This document shows, in pieces, positions 42,105 to 50,857 of a stretch of 53,146 nucleotides of DNA (its first letter is position 1; every line of letters begins with the position of its first letter). A model generated the notes under the pieces. It was not told the DNA's origin. It ran no database searches and was given only the letters and a program-made list of their open reading frames with translations. Both the position numbers and the translations under genes were made by a program. This DNA is from Seminavis robusta (Eukaryota; Bacillariophyta; Bacillariophyceae; Naviculales; Naviculaceae): the NCBI GenBank assembly GCA_903772945.1, contig CAICTM010000681.1, positions 1 through 53,146 of the forward strand, written 5' to 3'.

Positions 42105-43400
42105 ATGTATTTCATTTCCTATATCCTCCTATCTGTCGCCCTCATGGCTCGAACATCGATGGGGCAACCACCCGAGGCATTTATGCATGGGGAAGGGAGC
42201 TCAATGGGGGGCGGGCCACCACCCGGGGCTTTTATGAATGCCCATGAGCCACAAGCAGTTGATTTGAGTCTTGTCAAAGAGGAGTTCGATCGCTGCAACT
42301 CTGAGATCATTGATGTGCACCTCCATGATGCATTTTGGTTTAACTCGGCCGACCCTCTCTTGGAAGAGATGAAACTTTCTCACGTTTCTCGCGGTCTCAT
42401 GCTATCTGTCTACGGCCCAATCGCTAATCCCTTCTCTGGAGACCCCAACGAAGTCACAGAAAGCATCGTCAATGGCAGCAACGGCCGCATTTTTGGCTTG
42501 GCATCTCTCAACACAACCATTCCTGACTGGGAGAATCATGGAGAGCAGGAACTGGAACGCCTTGCAACCTTTTTGGCCAAGAAACCAGGCTTTGTAGGCG
42601 GAAAGGTCGCTGCACCACATACTTGCCTGCCTTTGAATTCCGACATCATGAGAGACGTCGTCAGAACCATCTCGGAAAGCCCCAGCCCTGTGGTGTTTCT
42701 CCATATCGGAACAACGCCCTTCTGTGGGCCCATGGGCGAACAAGTTTTCGGGAGACCGGCTTGCTGCGGCCCTGAGTTCGTTGATCCCACTTACTTGGAA
42801 GATCTCATTCAGAAGTTTACAGATACTACCTTCATATTGGTCCATGCAGGTGCAGACTTTCTCCCACCCAACAGCGAGCACTTTTACCATGGAGAAAACG
42901 TGGACAAGTCTGTAATGCTGGCAGAAACGTATGACAATGTGTACCTGGAAATCTCGGCATTCTTGCGACAAGGCCCCAATGGGACGGACGTTTACACGGA
43001 GGGAACTCATATTCTCGACAAGATTGCCGATGCTGGGTTGGCTAGCAAGACGATTTACGGATCTGACGTGAACCACGCCCCCCATGCTATTGGATCTTAC
43101 TTGGCAACAACATTGGACAAGTTCATTGCAGCTGGCTTTGACGAGGAGGAGCGCTGCATGATGTTTTCTGGAAACGCTATCAAAGCCTTTGGCCTCGAGT
43201 TGGGGGAAACTGAAGCGCCGCAACCCCCAATGGATAGTGAAGAGCATGGTGAAGAAGACAACGGAAACCATGTCGAAGAAGCATCCGGCCTTGACGACGT
43301 TGCCGACTATCTTTCATCTTCGGGTGCGGGCATGTTTATGACGAATGTGGCTTCAAATATTGCAATGGCATTGGCCCCTTTTGCTTTTGTTCTCTTCTAA
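42105..43400 (+). CDS. Secreted amidohydrolase-2 family metal-dependent hydrolase, probable GPI tail
   Basis: Single exon, 431 residues. A signal peptide (MYFISYILLSVALMARTSMG) is followed by a Gly/Pro/Met-rich stretch (about 21-50). The TIM-barrel amidohydrolase-2 domain runs from about 66 to 380. H72 and H74 in IDVHLHDAF form the HxH metal site, and VVFLHIGTTP, ILVHAGADF and IYGSDVNHAPH give the later His and Asp ligands. The family hydrolyses or decarboxylates ring acids and lactones; this member's substrate is unknown. The C-terminus is acidic and then ends in a hydrophobic stretch (ASNIAMALAPFAFVLF), like a GPI signal. A secreted, surface-bound member is unusual, since most are cytosolic. 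It neighbours the GH26 gene head to head. Confidence 0.8.
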   Translation: MYFISYILLSVALMARTSMGQPPEAFMHGEGSSMGGGPPPGAFMNAHEPQAVDLSLVKEEFDRCNSEIIDVHLHDAFWFNSADPLLEEMKLSHVSRGLMLSVYGPIANPFSGDPNEVTESIVNGSNGRIFGLASLNTTIPDWENHGEQELERLATFLAKKPGFVGGKVAAPHTCLPLNSDIMRDVVRTISESPSPVVFLHIGTTPFCGPMGEQVFGRPACCGPEFVDPTYLEDLIQKFTDTTFILVHAGADFLPPNSEHFYHGENVDKSVMLAETYDNVYLEISAFLRQGPNGTDVYTEGTHILDKIADAGLASKTIYGSDVNHAPHAIGSYLATTLDKFIAAGFDEEERCMMFSGNAIKAFGLELGETEAPQPPMDSEEHGEEDNGNHVEEASGLDDVADYLSSSGAGMFMTNVASNIAMALAPFAFVLF

Positions 43401-44799
43401 ATTCAAGACCCCCACGACCAATTTCTACATGCATACTACTCGCCCTGCAGCCTTAAGGGTCGGTTGCGGGCTTTGTTCAAACCTATCTGATCACTAGTAA
43501 ATGAAAACCTTATCAACAGCCTTTGCTTGTTTGTCTCAACGTATCTATCCACGTCCACGCACAGCCACTTGGCATCACTCAGCGCGGCTGCAGCCTCTGG
43601 CCGCTATTGACTACTGAGCCAGAGGTGGTAGTATTGTATCAGCCAGCCATCATGCGGTGCTGCCTTGGACTTGGCTGGCTGGGAAGATACCTAGCTACGG
43701 TAGCTACTAGCCTGAAGGATGCAACAGCCCGGAACTCTATTGCAAGCTAGACTCGTTGACAGCTCCAGCAGCTCTGGCAGCTGGGGAATTTTGAGGTCAG
43801 CGAGGTTGCTTCTTACTCAGGCGGCGCCAGATTGGCACCATTCCCATATACATTTGGGGAGCCTGATGTGCAGCGCCACCAAGTGGTGGATCCTACGGAA
43901 CCGCTTCTTGACAGGGCAGAGAGTAGTGATTCAGTGGTTGTTTGTGCTGAAGGCGAGGAAGGACTTCCTCGGATTGGTTGGACGAATGATTGAATCCCTT
44001 CCTGTTGCTTGTCCACCGTCCACCTATCGGACAAGCCAGAACAGTCAGATGGCTACCACTAGCTAGCTAGTAGCTGCCCCGAACCCATCACCCATCCACC
44101 AAGAGTTGTCCCTTTTGACAACTCACTGGGCATTTCAAGATTGTTGGTGTCGTGATGCTTTGGTTTGGCTGGGTAGGGGCTGTACCGTTTTGCCTGCTGG
44201 GGGAATCCACGATTTCATGGTCGCTGGAATCTTCAAAAGTTGAATGATGCTGGCGAACTTGTACTGATGCGTCTATAGTGATGCAATTCAGAACAATTCG
44301 TCACTTTCTTGAAAGAGTTAATTGCCATGGGTTGAAGGCAATCGTATCGTCAGCGGCAGCTGTTGGTTCGGGAGCCAAGGAGCCAATCAATCTTCAACCG
44401 TGGGAAGCCACCTCATTTCCCCGCAGTGGTAGAGGAGTGGCAGAGAGCCACGTTCAATTCTGTTTTGGAGGATGCTGGAGGTAGTACCGGAGCCCAGTAC
44501 CACGTTGCGGATAGAGCCAATAGTAAAATAAGAATGGTTTAGGAGGGCAGTTACAGGTGGGACATTGTAGTTCAACGTCACCACATGCTATCGTGTGCAT
44601 TGGCCTTGTTGCTGGTCTCTTTGTCTTTCCCATCTATCAACGGAAGCAAGCTCCTCTAATGCGAGCGAAAGGGTTCTGCAGTGGCCCGCCAAAAGCCAAA
44701 TGAGCTCACAATTCAAAGGCTGTAACTTTTGAAAAAGTACACATCCTCATCATTCATCCATTTATTAATCTCGATTAGATTAGGCTACTCTCTGCAACC
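43401..44799. other. Intergenic spacer
   Basis: No recognisable gene. It has CTAGCTACGGTAGCTACTAG near 43690-43709 and ACTAGCTAGCTAGTAGCTG at about 44058-44076. The final 100 bp should hold the promoter and 5' UTR of the small gene at 44800. Confidence 0.45.
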
Positions 44800-45269
44800 A
44801 TGTCTCGTCTTTCTCAGGTAAGAATATCCAGCTCTAGCTAGAGACACATCACAGCATAAGGGGCGGAGCATATACCCATTGTGGAATCCGCTCTCTCAAC
44901 CTAGCCGTTGTTATCAATTGCTAACCCAACCCTCGCCGTTTCCTCCCTTATTGTTGTTTGTCTACCCACCGATAACAGATTCTCCTTATCGCCATCGCTG
45001 TCCTTGTGATTGCCTCTACCAGCGCGTTCACCCCCGATGCTGCTTTCAAGATGAAGACCATGTTGGGAAATGGTCAGACTACAGCATCGGATGCCAATGG
45101 CAAGCGAGGCCTGGTGGTACCCCCACAGCCCCTTTCCTCTCGAAACTTGCAACTCTCCTTGATTGGACAAGAGAACATTCGCAAATCCATCACTGTCCCT
45201 CCGGCCTATGAAGACTACATGGCCGTCAGACAGCATGCTCTGCTTCGATTGCTACAGCGCAACGATTAA
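44800..45269 (+). CDS. Small protein with plastid-type (ASAF-like) presequence
   Basis: Two exons, 44800-44817 (six codons, MSRLSQ) and 44979-45269, joined across a 161-bp GT-AG intron; the product has 102 residues. The join creates a complete signal peptide (MSRLSQ-ILLIAIAVLVIASTSAF). The cleavage region STSAF-TP matches the diatom ASAF motif, in which a Phe follows the signal cleavage site and directs proteins into the plastid. The mature part (about 80 residues) is basic and polar with no membrane helix and no family I know. A small thylakoid-lumen or stromal factor is possible. Without the intron the first codons would run into a stop, which supports splicing. Function unknown. Confidence 0.7.
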
Positions 45270-45830
45270 GCAAGGATGCGCGCGCAAGTTTTGACCGAGA
45301 TGGTGCTTCGGTATACGAGTTGAGAAATGGAAACGAGAAAGACTCTACTCTTACACTGAAGCAACAAAATCATCCACGCACACCACTTATCAATTCACAC
45401 CCACTCCAACACACTTTCGCACAGCACAATGGCAACCTCCTCAGGACCTGCCACATGCGCTGTCACTACCACCACCACAAACTGCTATTGATCACTCCCA
45501 CCACACCACACCAATGATGAAGATGATGATTGTGTAAACTATACTATACCATGTTCCGGCACCCTGATCCAACACGAACCCACTAACTAATGCAACCAAC
45601 ACGGGAATGAAGAAGCAATGCTTGAACATCGTGTATCCAACAACAAAAAGTCGCTCGCTCGTATTTCACAACTTCCAGGCAGCAACCCTTGGAATGAATG
45701 AGATGGCATCAATCTTCGCATCAGGAAGCAAACCGAACAAACCACGCTATGTATGCTATCTTACTATTATTAGCTAATCGCTCTGCCGGCGAGTAAGAAG
45801 TACTTAATAAAAACACCGAGTGTAACACTA
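45270..45830. other. Spacer and likely 3' UTR of the small plastid-type gene
   Basis: Low-complexity stretch rich in CA and CAC words. No ORF with recognisable features. Confidence 0.45.
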
Positions 45831-46159
45831 CTACAATCCATGGTACCATGCATGAAACCGGGGAGAGGAGATGTCATTGAGGATGGGATTGATGTGCTCG
45901 CGAACAAATGTCCGTAGGGTGGCAATCTTACTTGTCAATCTACCATCCACAAACAAACGAACAATCTTGGGAGTCCATGGGATCTCCCACGGGCTGGCTA
46001 TCGATCGTGACACCATTGTTCGCGATGCATCCCAGGGCTGCCCATCAATCTCTTGGAGGAGGTGGGTGGCGAACTTGCTTTGCCGTGACGCGCACGGAAG
46101 TTTTTTGATCGCATTCGCACAGGATCATCTCTGCCCGCAACGGGCTGTCGTGACGCCAT
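45831..46159 (-). CDS. Hypothetical small gene or terminal exon (weak)
   Basis: The minus strand from about 46139 to 45831 is open for about 100 codons and reads like protein (KFATHLLQEIDGQPWD, then PKIVRLFVDGRLTSKIATLR, FVREHINPILND). An ATG at 46016 gives 61 residues. Alternatively the ATG at 46159 (MASRQPVAGRDDP) joined over a 47-bp GT-AG gap gives about 93 residues, but so short an intron is doubtful. No family is recognised. It may be the last exon of a decayed gene. Confidence 0.3.
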
Positions 46160-46812
46160 ACTTTTCTTCGGGATGGATCGCCTCCAAGCTTCAAGAGTGG
46201 CTTTTTATTAGTTAGTTGCAAGTACCGTAGGGTTAACACCTTATTAGTTGCCGGTGTGAGGATCCTTGTCCGACATGTTTGTCCGGTGGGACTGCAAGAG
46301 AGCTTTTTAATGCGTCACCACGGACCGAACCCACGCCGTGGAAGATTGTTATGGTGGAGTACCAAGGCAACAGATGCCCCTACTGTACTGAGAGTAGACT
46401 ATACGGAGCCATACAGGACCCATACGGTATACATGTACCAAAGATGACCAAGGCACCCACTTAGAAAGGGGCTAGAGGCAGCCACCCAAAGGAGGCAACA
46501 GTAAGCTAGCGGTACCATCACCGCGAACGGTACTGTATGCAGTTCCCTTGGTCCTCAAAACATGTACTGCCGTCAAAGCACCAGAATCCTTCAGTATCAG
46601 AAAGGTGCTAAAAACTAAACAGCTAGTAATCGCCACGAGGCATTTCGATAATGGCGAGGAACGGAAGTGCAGCATTTCAGTAGGGAAAAATGGTGATTAT
46701 TATTGTTATTATCAATGGTTAGGTCGCAAAAATCCTTGCAGGAGACATGTACTTTAATCAAAACGGTCTCCTACGATGGCACAAACTGGTGGCGAAAGAC
46801 TTGCCGTTTCTG
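46160..46812. other. Spacer between two weak minus-strand gene candidates
   Basis: No gene or repeat of note seen; GGTACC and ACATGTACC-type words are frequent. Confidence 0.4.
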
Positions 46813-47163
46813 TTACAGGGGAAGACTTGGCCAATCCATGGGAGATTTGTTGGCTCCCGCTTTCAGACGTTGGAAGACACTATTGTCGCGATGGCTACGG
46901 AAAAATGGTGGTGTGGGGATAACCATTGGCTGTTCTTGTTGTGGCTGTTCTTGTCTCCCGGGAGTTACATCTACGTTCACATACCAACCCCAAGAATTAT
47001 CTTGTACTTCTGTACTCATCATCCTTAGCGGTGATTCTCTTGGTAGATAACATCCCGCATCTTGTCTTTGCTGTTCCGCCGTTGCGGCCAGGCCTCGTAT
47101 CGAAGTCGATCTTGACATAACAGTCTTCATTATCGGTTTCAATGTCAATGTAGGGGAGCTCAT
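46813..47163 (-). CDS. Hypothetical 116-residue protein
   Basis: The minus-strand frame starts at ATG 47163 (AAAATGAGC) and has no low-complexity artefact. It includes RGLAATAEQQRQDAGCYLPR, a Trp-rich core NSWGWYVNVDVTP, a Pro/Gln-rich stretch and a basic RLKAGANKSPMDWP end. Short diatom proteins with a WGW(F/Y)V core exist as I recall, but I cannot name a family. There is no signal peptide or membrane helix. The codon pattern looks coding, so I list it as a probable small gene of unknown role. Confidence 0.5.
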   Translation of the reverse strand: MSSPTLTLKPIMKTVMSRSTSIRGLAATAEQQRQDAGCYLPRESPLRMMSTEVQDNSWGWYVNVDVTPGRQEQPQQEQPMVIPTPPFFRSHRDNSVFQRLKAGANKSPMDWPSLPL

Positions 47164-47635
47164 TTTATGTTATTATGCTTACTGCGAATAGGTATCAGGC
47201 ACAAGAACTGGACTGTCAGTACTTCAAAGTTATGGGAAGGCTTCAAGGAAAAAATGATCGTCATGATGGCTTGGTAATGCCGCTCCTCTTTTCACTTGCG
47301 GTGGGATTCCCGCAGAATTTGAATTTGCGAAGTCTGAATTTTCGGGAAGCACAGCCACCACGCAACCCACGTGGTCTGCAGTTGCGGTTCCCGCTTGCAG
47401 TTTCTTGTGCAGTTAAAGCTTCATATACCGGTACCCCGAATTGCTTGGTTCCTGGTACCGGTACATGTACTGGTGCTTACCGGCAGCAACCGGTATCAAG
47501 CTTCCCATCCGCCAACTCACCAGTCACCAGCTTGCCTGACAAAGCAGCTGGCCTGGGAGGTGGAGAAAATCTTGGCAAACTCATGCTCACCACTGCTTTC
47601 AGTCATGGAAAAACTGCTCAACACTGTTTCGCGGC

Positions 47636-47792
47636 GAAACAGTGGTGCCTCTCACCACTGCTTACCACTGTTTACCACTACCTTTACCACTGTTTTAGCC
47701 CTGTTTACCACTGTTTGCCACTGTTTACCACTGTCAAAAAAGATAGTGGTTGACTTTGCCACAATTTACCGCTGTCAACCACTGTCATGGTC
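47636..47792. repeat. Degenerate (TTTACCACTG)n minisatellite
   Basis: TTTACCACTG or a one-to-two-base variant recurs about ten times, with inverted copies (CAGTGGT, AGTGGTTG) at both edges. Units are imperfect and spacing varies. Confidence 0.75.
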
Positions 47793-47937
47793 ATGGTTTA
47801 CCTTTGTTGGCATGGAATGGCACTGGATTTCTCCACCCCCTGCACCTTGAGGTAAATTGGCTTGAAAGGTTGAAATAGCTCGGTAAAAATTCAAAACAAA
47901 TAATTTTGCTGAAAATGATTATGACTTGGAACAGAAA

Positions 47938-48262
47938 GGATCTCTGGCTTAGGATCACTTGCTTTAACTCCTAGGATCACTGGCTTCCAACTGGCTTCCA
48001 CAGAAATAGAAGCCAGTGTTCCTAAGAACAGAAGCCAGTGATCCAAGGGGTTAAAGCCAGTCTTCTTTTCTGTTCCAGGATGACTTTACTATACATTTAT
48101 CAGTACCAGTATTGTTCAAGCTGGAACAAAATAGAAGACTGGCTTTGTTCCCAAATATGGGAAGCCAGTGTTCCATGGAACACTGGCTTTTAACAGGCTT
48201 CAGAAGCCAGTGATCCGGGCTTTAAAGCCAGTGTTCCTAAGCCAGTAATCTTCTTGGATCCT
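47938..48262. repeat. Foldback cluster of the AAGCCAGTG(A/T)TCC word
   Basis: The word AGCCAGT(G)NTCC occurs about seven times forward and about five times inverted (GGANCACTGGCTT) in 325 bp. It forms nested stems: 47974-47987 pairs exactly with 48031-48044 (14 bp), flanked by 47961-47968 with 48050-48057 (8 bp). A 28-bp perfect palindrome follows at 48162-48189. No ORF covers it. Confidence 0.85.
48162..48189. repeat. 28-bp perfect palindrome
   Basis: The sequence reads AAGCCAGTGTTCC, then AT, then GGAACACTGGCTT, and equals its own reverse complement throughout, with CCATGG at the centre. It is part of the larger foldback cluster. Confidence 0.95.
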
Positions 48263-49191
48263 ACCAAGAGGCAAATTCAAAATCGCTTAGCTTTTTGGAA
48301 AATATCCAATTTGAAAGGTTCCAACAGGCTTTACTGCGAGGTGCTGGCCCTTCCCAATCCCACCGGCACTATCCACGAAAATTGTAGTGCTAGTCAGGCT
48401 CTGTTGATGGTCTCCTTGGGGCTGAAGCTGAGGCACTCGCCATTTCCGCTTTGCTCACTGCAAAGTGGTAACGCCCTTACTCAGTGGTGTGTGGCTACGT
48501 TGCTCAATGCTCGGCTCAGCCAATTATTCTTCGGGCCCGCTTCCTCCGCATGTGTGGCTCCCGTGCCCCTGCTGGCACAATGAGCTATCGCCATTCTCTC
48601 TGGGATGCCGATGGTGCACTTGCACTCTTCCAATAATTTTGCCCCCTCTTGCTCCCTCTTGCCTTCCCCTCTCCTTCCTCCTTTTGCTCCTTACATTCCC
48701 CTTCCCCCTCGCCCCATTTGCCCTGCTCTACCCGTGCTACTCACTCCCGGTACCGATGCCACCGCTCTGCCTCGCTTAGCCCCCCTCGCTCCTTAATAAA
48801 ATGTCTCCATATAGTATTTATTATTAGTGTATCATTCAGGTAATAGTCTAGTATGGTCAATCCACCTCTTCAAGCTCAACTTCTCATTGTTTTTCCGCCG
48901 GCTGACCCAAAGGAGAGTGTGCGACCTTGTCGGCCACCACAGGATCAGTCACAGGTGCAAGAACGCAGCTCAGCCCAGCTTGGCCAGGCCACTGGACCTG
49001 ATCTGCATGATCACAAAACAAAGCCAAGTGATCCTGAGCACCACAAGGCAATCTACCATGTACCGTATGGTATACAGTGAAGCACAGCGATCAAATAAGC
49101 ACAGGGGGATCAGTGCATCTTTCTGAGGACAGGATCACAAAATCATAAATCACATCGTAACTAAAAACAGATTACATACATAAACACCAAA

Positions 49192-50367
49192 ATGAAGCTT
49201 GCACTGCCTCTTACACTCTCTCTTTCCACTGCTGTTTCCTTGTCCTTTGGATTCCAGCCATCATTGTCTGGTACCAACCGTGGTCCTCGTACATGGCAAG
49301 TTACCAGAATTGGAGAACCAGCTGAATTCGAATCCGAGACCACAAGAATAACCGAGTACCGGTACTTGCCAGAAGGGCTTCGGGAGGAGCTTCTACCATT
49401 GGAAGGGGTACCAGTATCTGCGCCTCCAATTGCTGTTCCCAAGAAGAGCACGAGTCAGAGATCCGGGAAGGCTGCATTGCCAAAATGGGCACAACTTTTG
49501 AATGAACAGCTCGGTCTTTCTCTCTTCACCCACCTTGACTCTACACGGCTTCATGCAATTGGGGGAGCAGTCTGGTATGCAGGTGGCAGTGCATTGCTCT
49601 GGTCCTCCTTGGCCCGTGAGTTCTTCTGGGATGACTGGTCGACATTCTCTGACATGTCATTGTCCAGCCCCAACGGCATTGCTCTGTCAACAGTGCTGTT
49701 GGGAACTGTTGTGACCTCTGTGACCACTGCTACCCAGAAGATGGCTCCAGAAAAGAAACACCCATTGTATGCTATAACTATGCAGAACTCAATGCTTTAT
49801 GGAGCCGTCCTTGCAGTGATTGCTGCAGCACATCTTTTGGGGGATGCCATGCCGTCCATGGCCATGCAAGTTACCGACAGCGCACTGGCACTCGCCGGAT
49901 TAAAACTTTTGGAAGACCTGATTGTCTACAAAGCTCCATGGGATCCTATGCCTGTGTTTGATGAGCTCAATTTTGAATACCCACCCCATTGGATTCAAAA
50001 GGTTGCCCATGTGATTTCCCTGTCCTGGGTCGCTGTTACGGTTGCCAATGCCAGCCACATCTTTAACGGTGACTTGGTAGGCAATGACATGGCCACAACC
50101 TTTGCTGTCCAATTGGCTGTAGCTTCATCCTTGGGTCCCTCGGGAGAGGCATTCATTGGAACCATCCAAAAAAAGGAACGTTCCAACAAGCAAAATGGTC
50201 CACGAAGGCTTGTTGTAGAGACTGAGAATGGTCAGTTCAAAGTCCCCTACTACGTGGAAGCGTTTGAGCTCACGTTCAATCAACCTGGACCGCAGCTCCT
50301 CTGCATTGCTGCTGCCTTGTTCACTCACCATGCAGACGTTGTCGAAAAGTTCTTCTACCTTAGCTAG
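49192..50367 (+). CDS. Multi-pass membrane protein with plastid-type presequence, function unknown
   Basis: Single exon, 391 residues. The N-terminus is a signal peptide (MKLALPLTLSLSTAVSLSFG) followed by FQP, an ASAF-like site with Phe at +1, so import into the plastid is likely. A basic, Ser/Pro-rich stretch continues the transit part. Hydrophobic segments then appear at about 120-145, 160-182, 200-222, 228-243, 275-292, 305-320 and 360-378, so it is an integral, perhaps thylakoid or envelope, protein. Soluble loops contain WDPMPVFDELNFEYPPHW and VPYYVEAFELTFNQPGP. I do not recognise the family. It stands alone, with no operon-like partner. Confidence 0.75.
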   Translation: MKLALPLTLSLSTAVSLSFGFQPSLSGTNRGPRTWQVTRIGEPAEFESETTRITEYRYLPEGLREELLPLEGVPVSAPPIAVPKKSTSQRSGKAALPKWAQLLNEQLGLSLFTHLDSTRLHAIGGAVWYAGGSALLWSSLAREFFWDDWSTFSDMSLSSPNGIALSTVLLGTVVTSVTTATQKMAPEKKHPLYAITMQNSMLYGAVLAVIAAAHLLGDAMPSMAMQVTDSALALAGLKLLEDLIVYKAPWDPMPVFDELNFEYPPHWIQKVAHVISLSWVAVTVANASHIFNGDLVGNDMATTFAVQLAVASSLGPSGEAFIGTIQKKERSNKQNGPRRLVVETENGQFKVPYYVEAFELTFNQPGPQLLCIAAALFTHHADVVEKFFYLS

Positions 50368-50857
50368 GCAGTTGGTCGCGAAATCTGACTATTGTAGCAG
50401 CCATTCAAAGTAAAAGATAAACAGTTGCGACTTTTAAAGTGATCCCATTTGTGCGTATTTCACCATTCATTTCTTTGCAGCCTTGACACTGTGAGGGAAG
50501 CGGGTCAAATCAAAACAGCAGTGGAGAAGACCGGATGGTGGAATCTTCCCAGAATCGCGTAACCAGCCTCTCGCTGGGTGGGCGTCACTCTGCATCAAGC
50601 TGGGTGGCGTCACTCTGCATCAAACTTGTTCCCATGATAATTATGGATTCATTGGCAGGTGGATGCGGTTGATTAACGTGTACGCTTTGTGAGATGGCCT
50701 GGGCTTTGGATTTGCTAGATCTGAGGAACCGACGTAGCATCGATCGTGATTGGCTGTGGACACTAGCTAGTGACGACCTTCGTTGCCGAACTGCCGAATG
50801 CGCACTTGACAAGAGAACACTCTTGAGGCAAATCACTCTCCCGCCATACCGGTCTGG
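50368..50857. other. Spacer between convergent genes
   Basis: Likely the two 3' UTRs, with a 25/26-bp tandem duplication at 50573-50623 and CTAGCTAG at about 50763-50770. No gene seen. Confidence 0.5.
50573..50623. repeat. 25/26-bp tandem duplication
   Basis: GCTGGGTGG(G)CGTCACTCTGCATCAA occurs at 50573-50598 and 50599-50623; the copies differ by one G. Confidence 0.85.

Larger units (their letters stand above)
47164..49191. other. Long repeat-rich spacer
   Basis: It contains the degenerate ACCACTG repeat (47636-47792), the AAGCCAGTG foldback cluster (47938-48262) and a C/T-rich tract at about 48630-48795. Open frames such as 47175-47753 are shadows of these repeats. The last 70 bp should hold the promoter and 5' UTR of the gene at 49192. 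Confidence 0.6.

Noticed and set aside
47175..47850. Overlapping 159- and 192-codon frames on the plus strand
   Set aside because: They are generated by the ACCACTG repeats; residues are Thr/Val/Tyr/His-repeat noise without a family.
48254..48840. Open frames rich in Pro, Leu and Ser
   Set aside because: Produced by a C/T-rich tract; low complexity in all frames.
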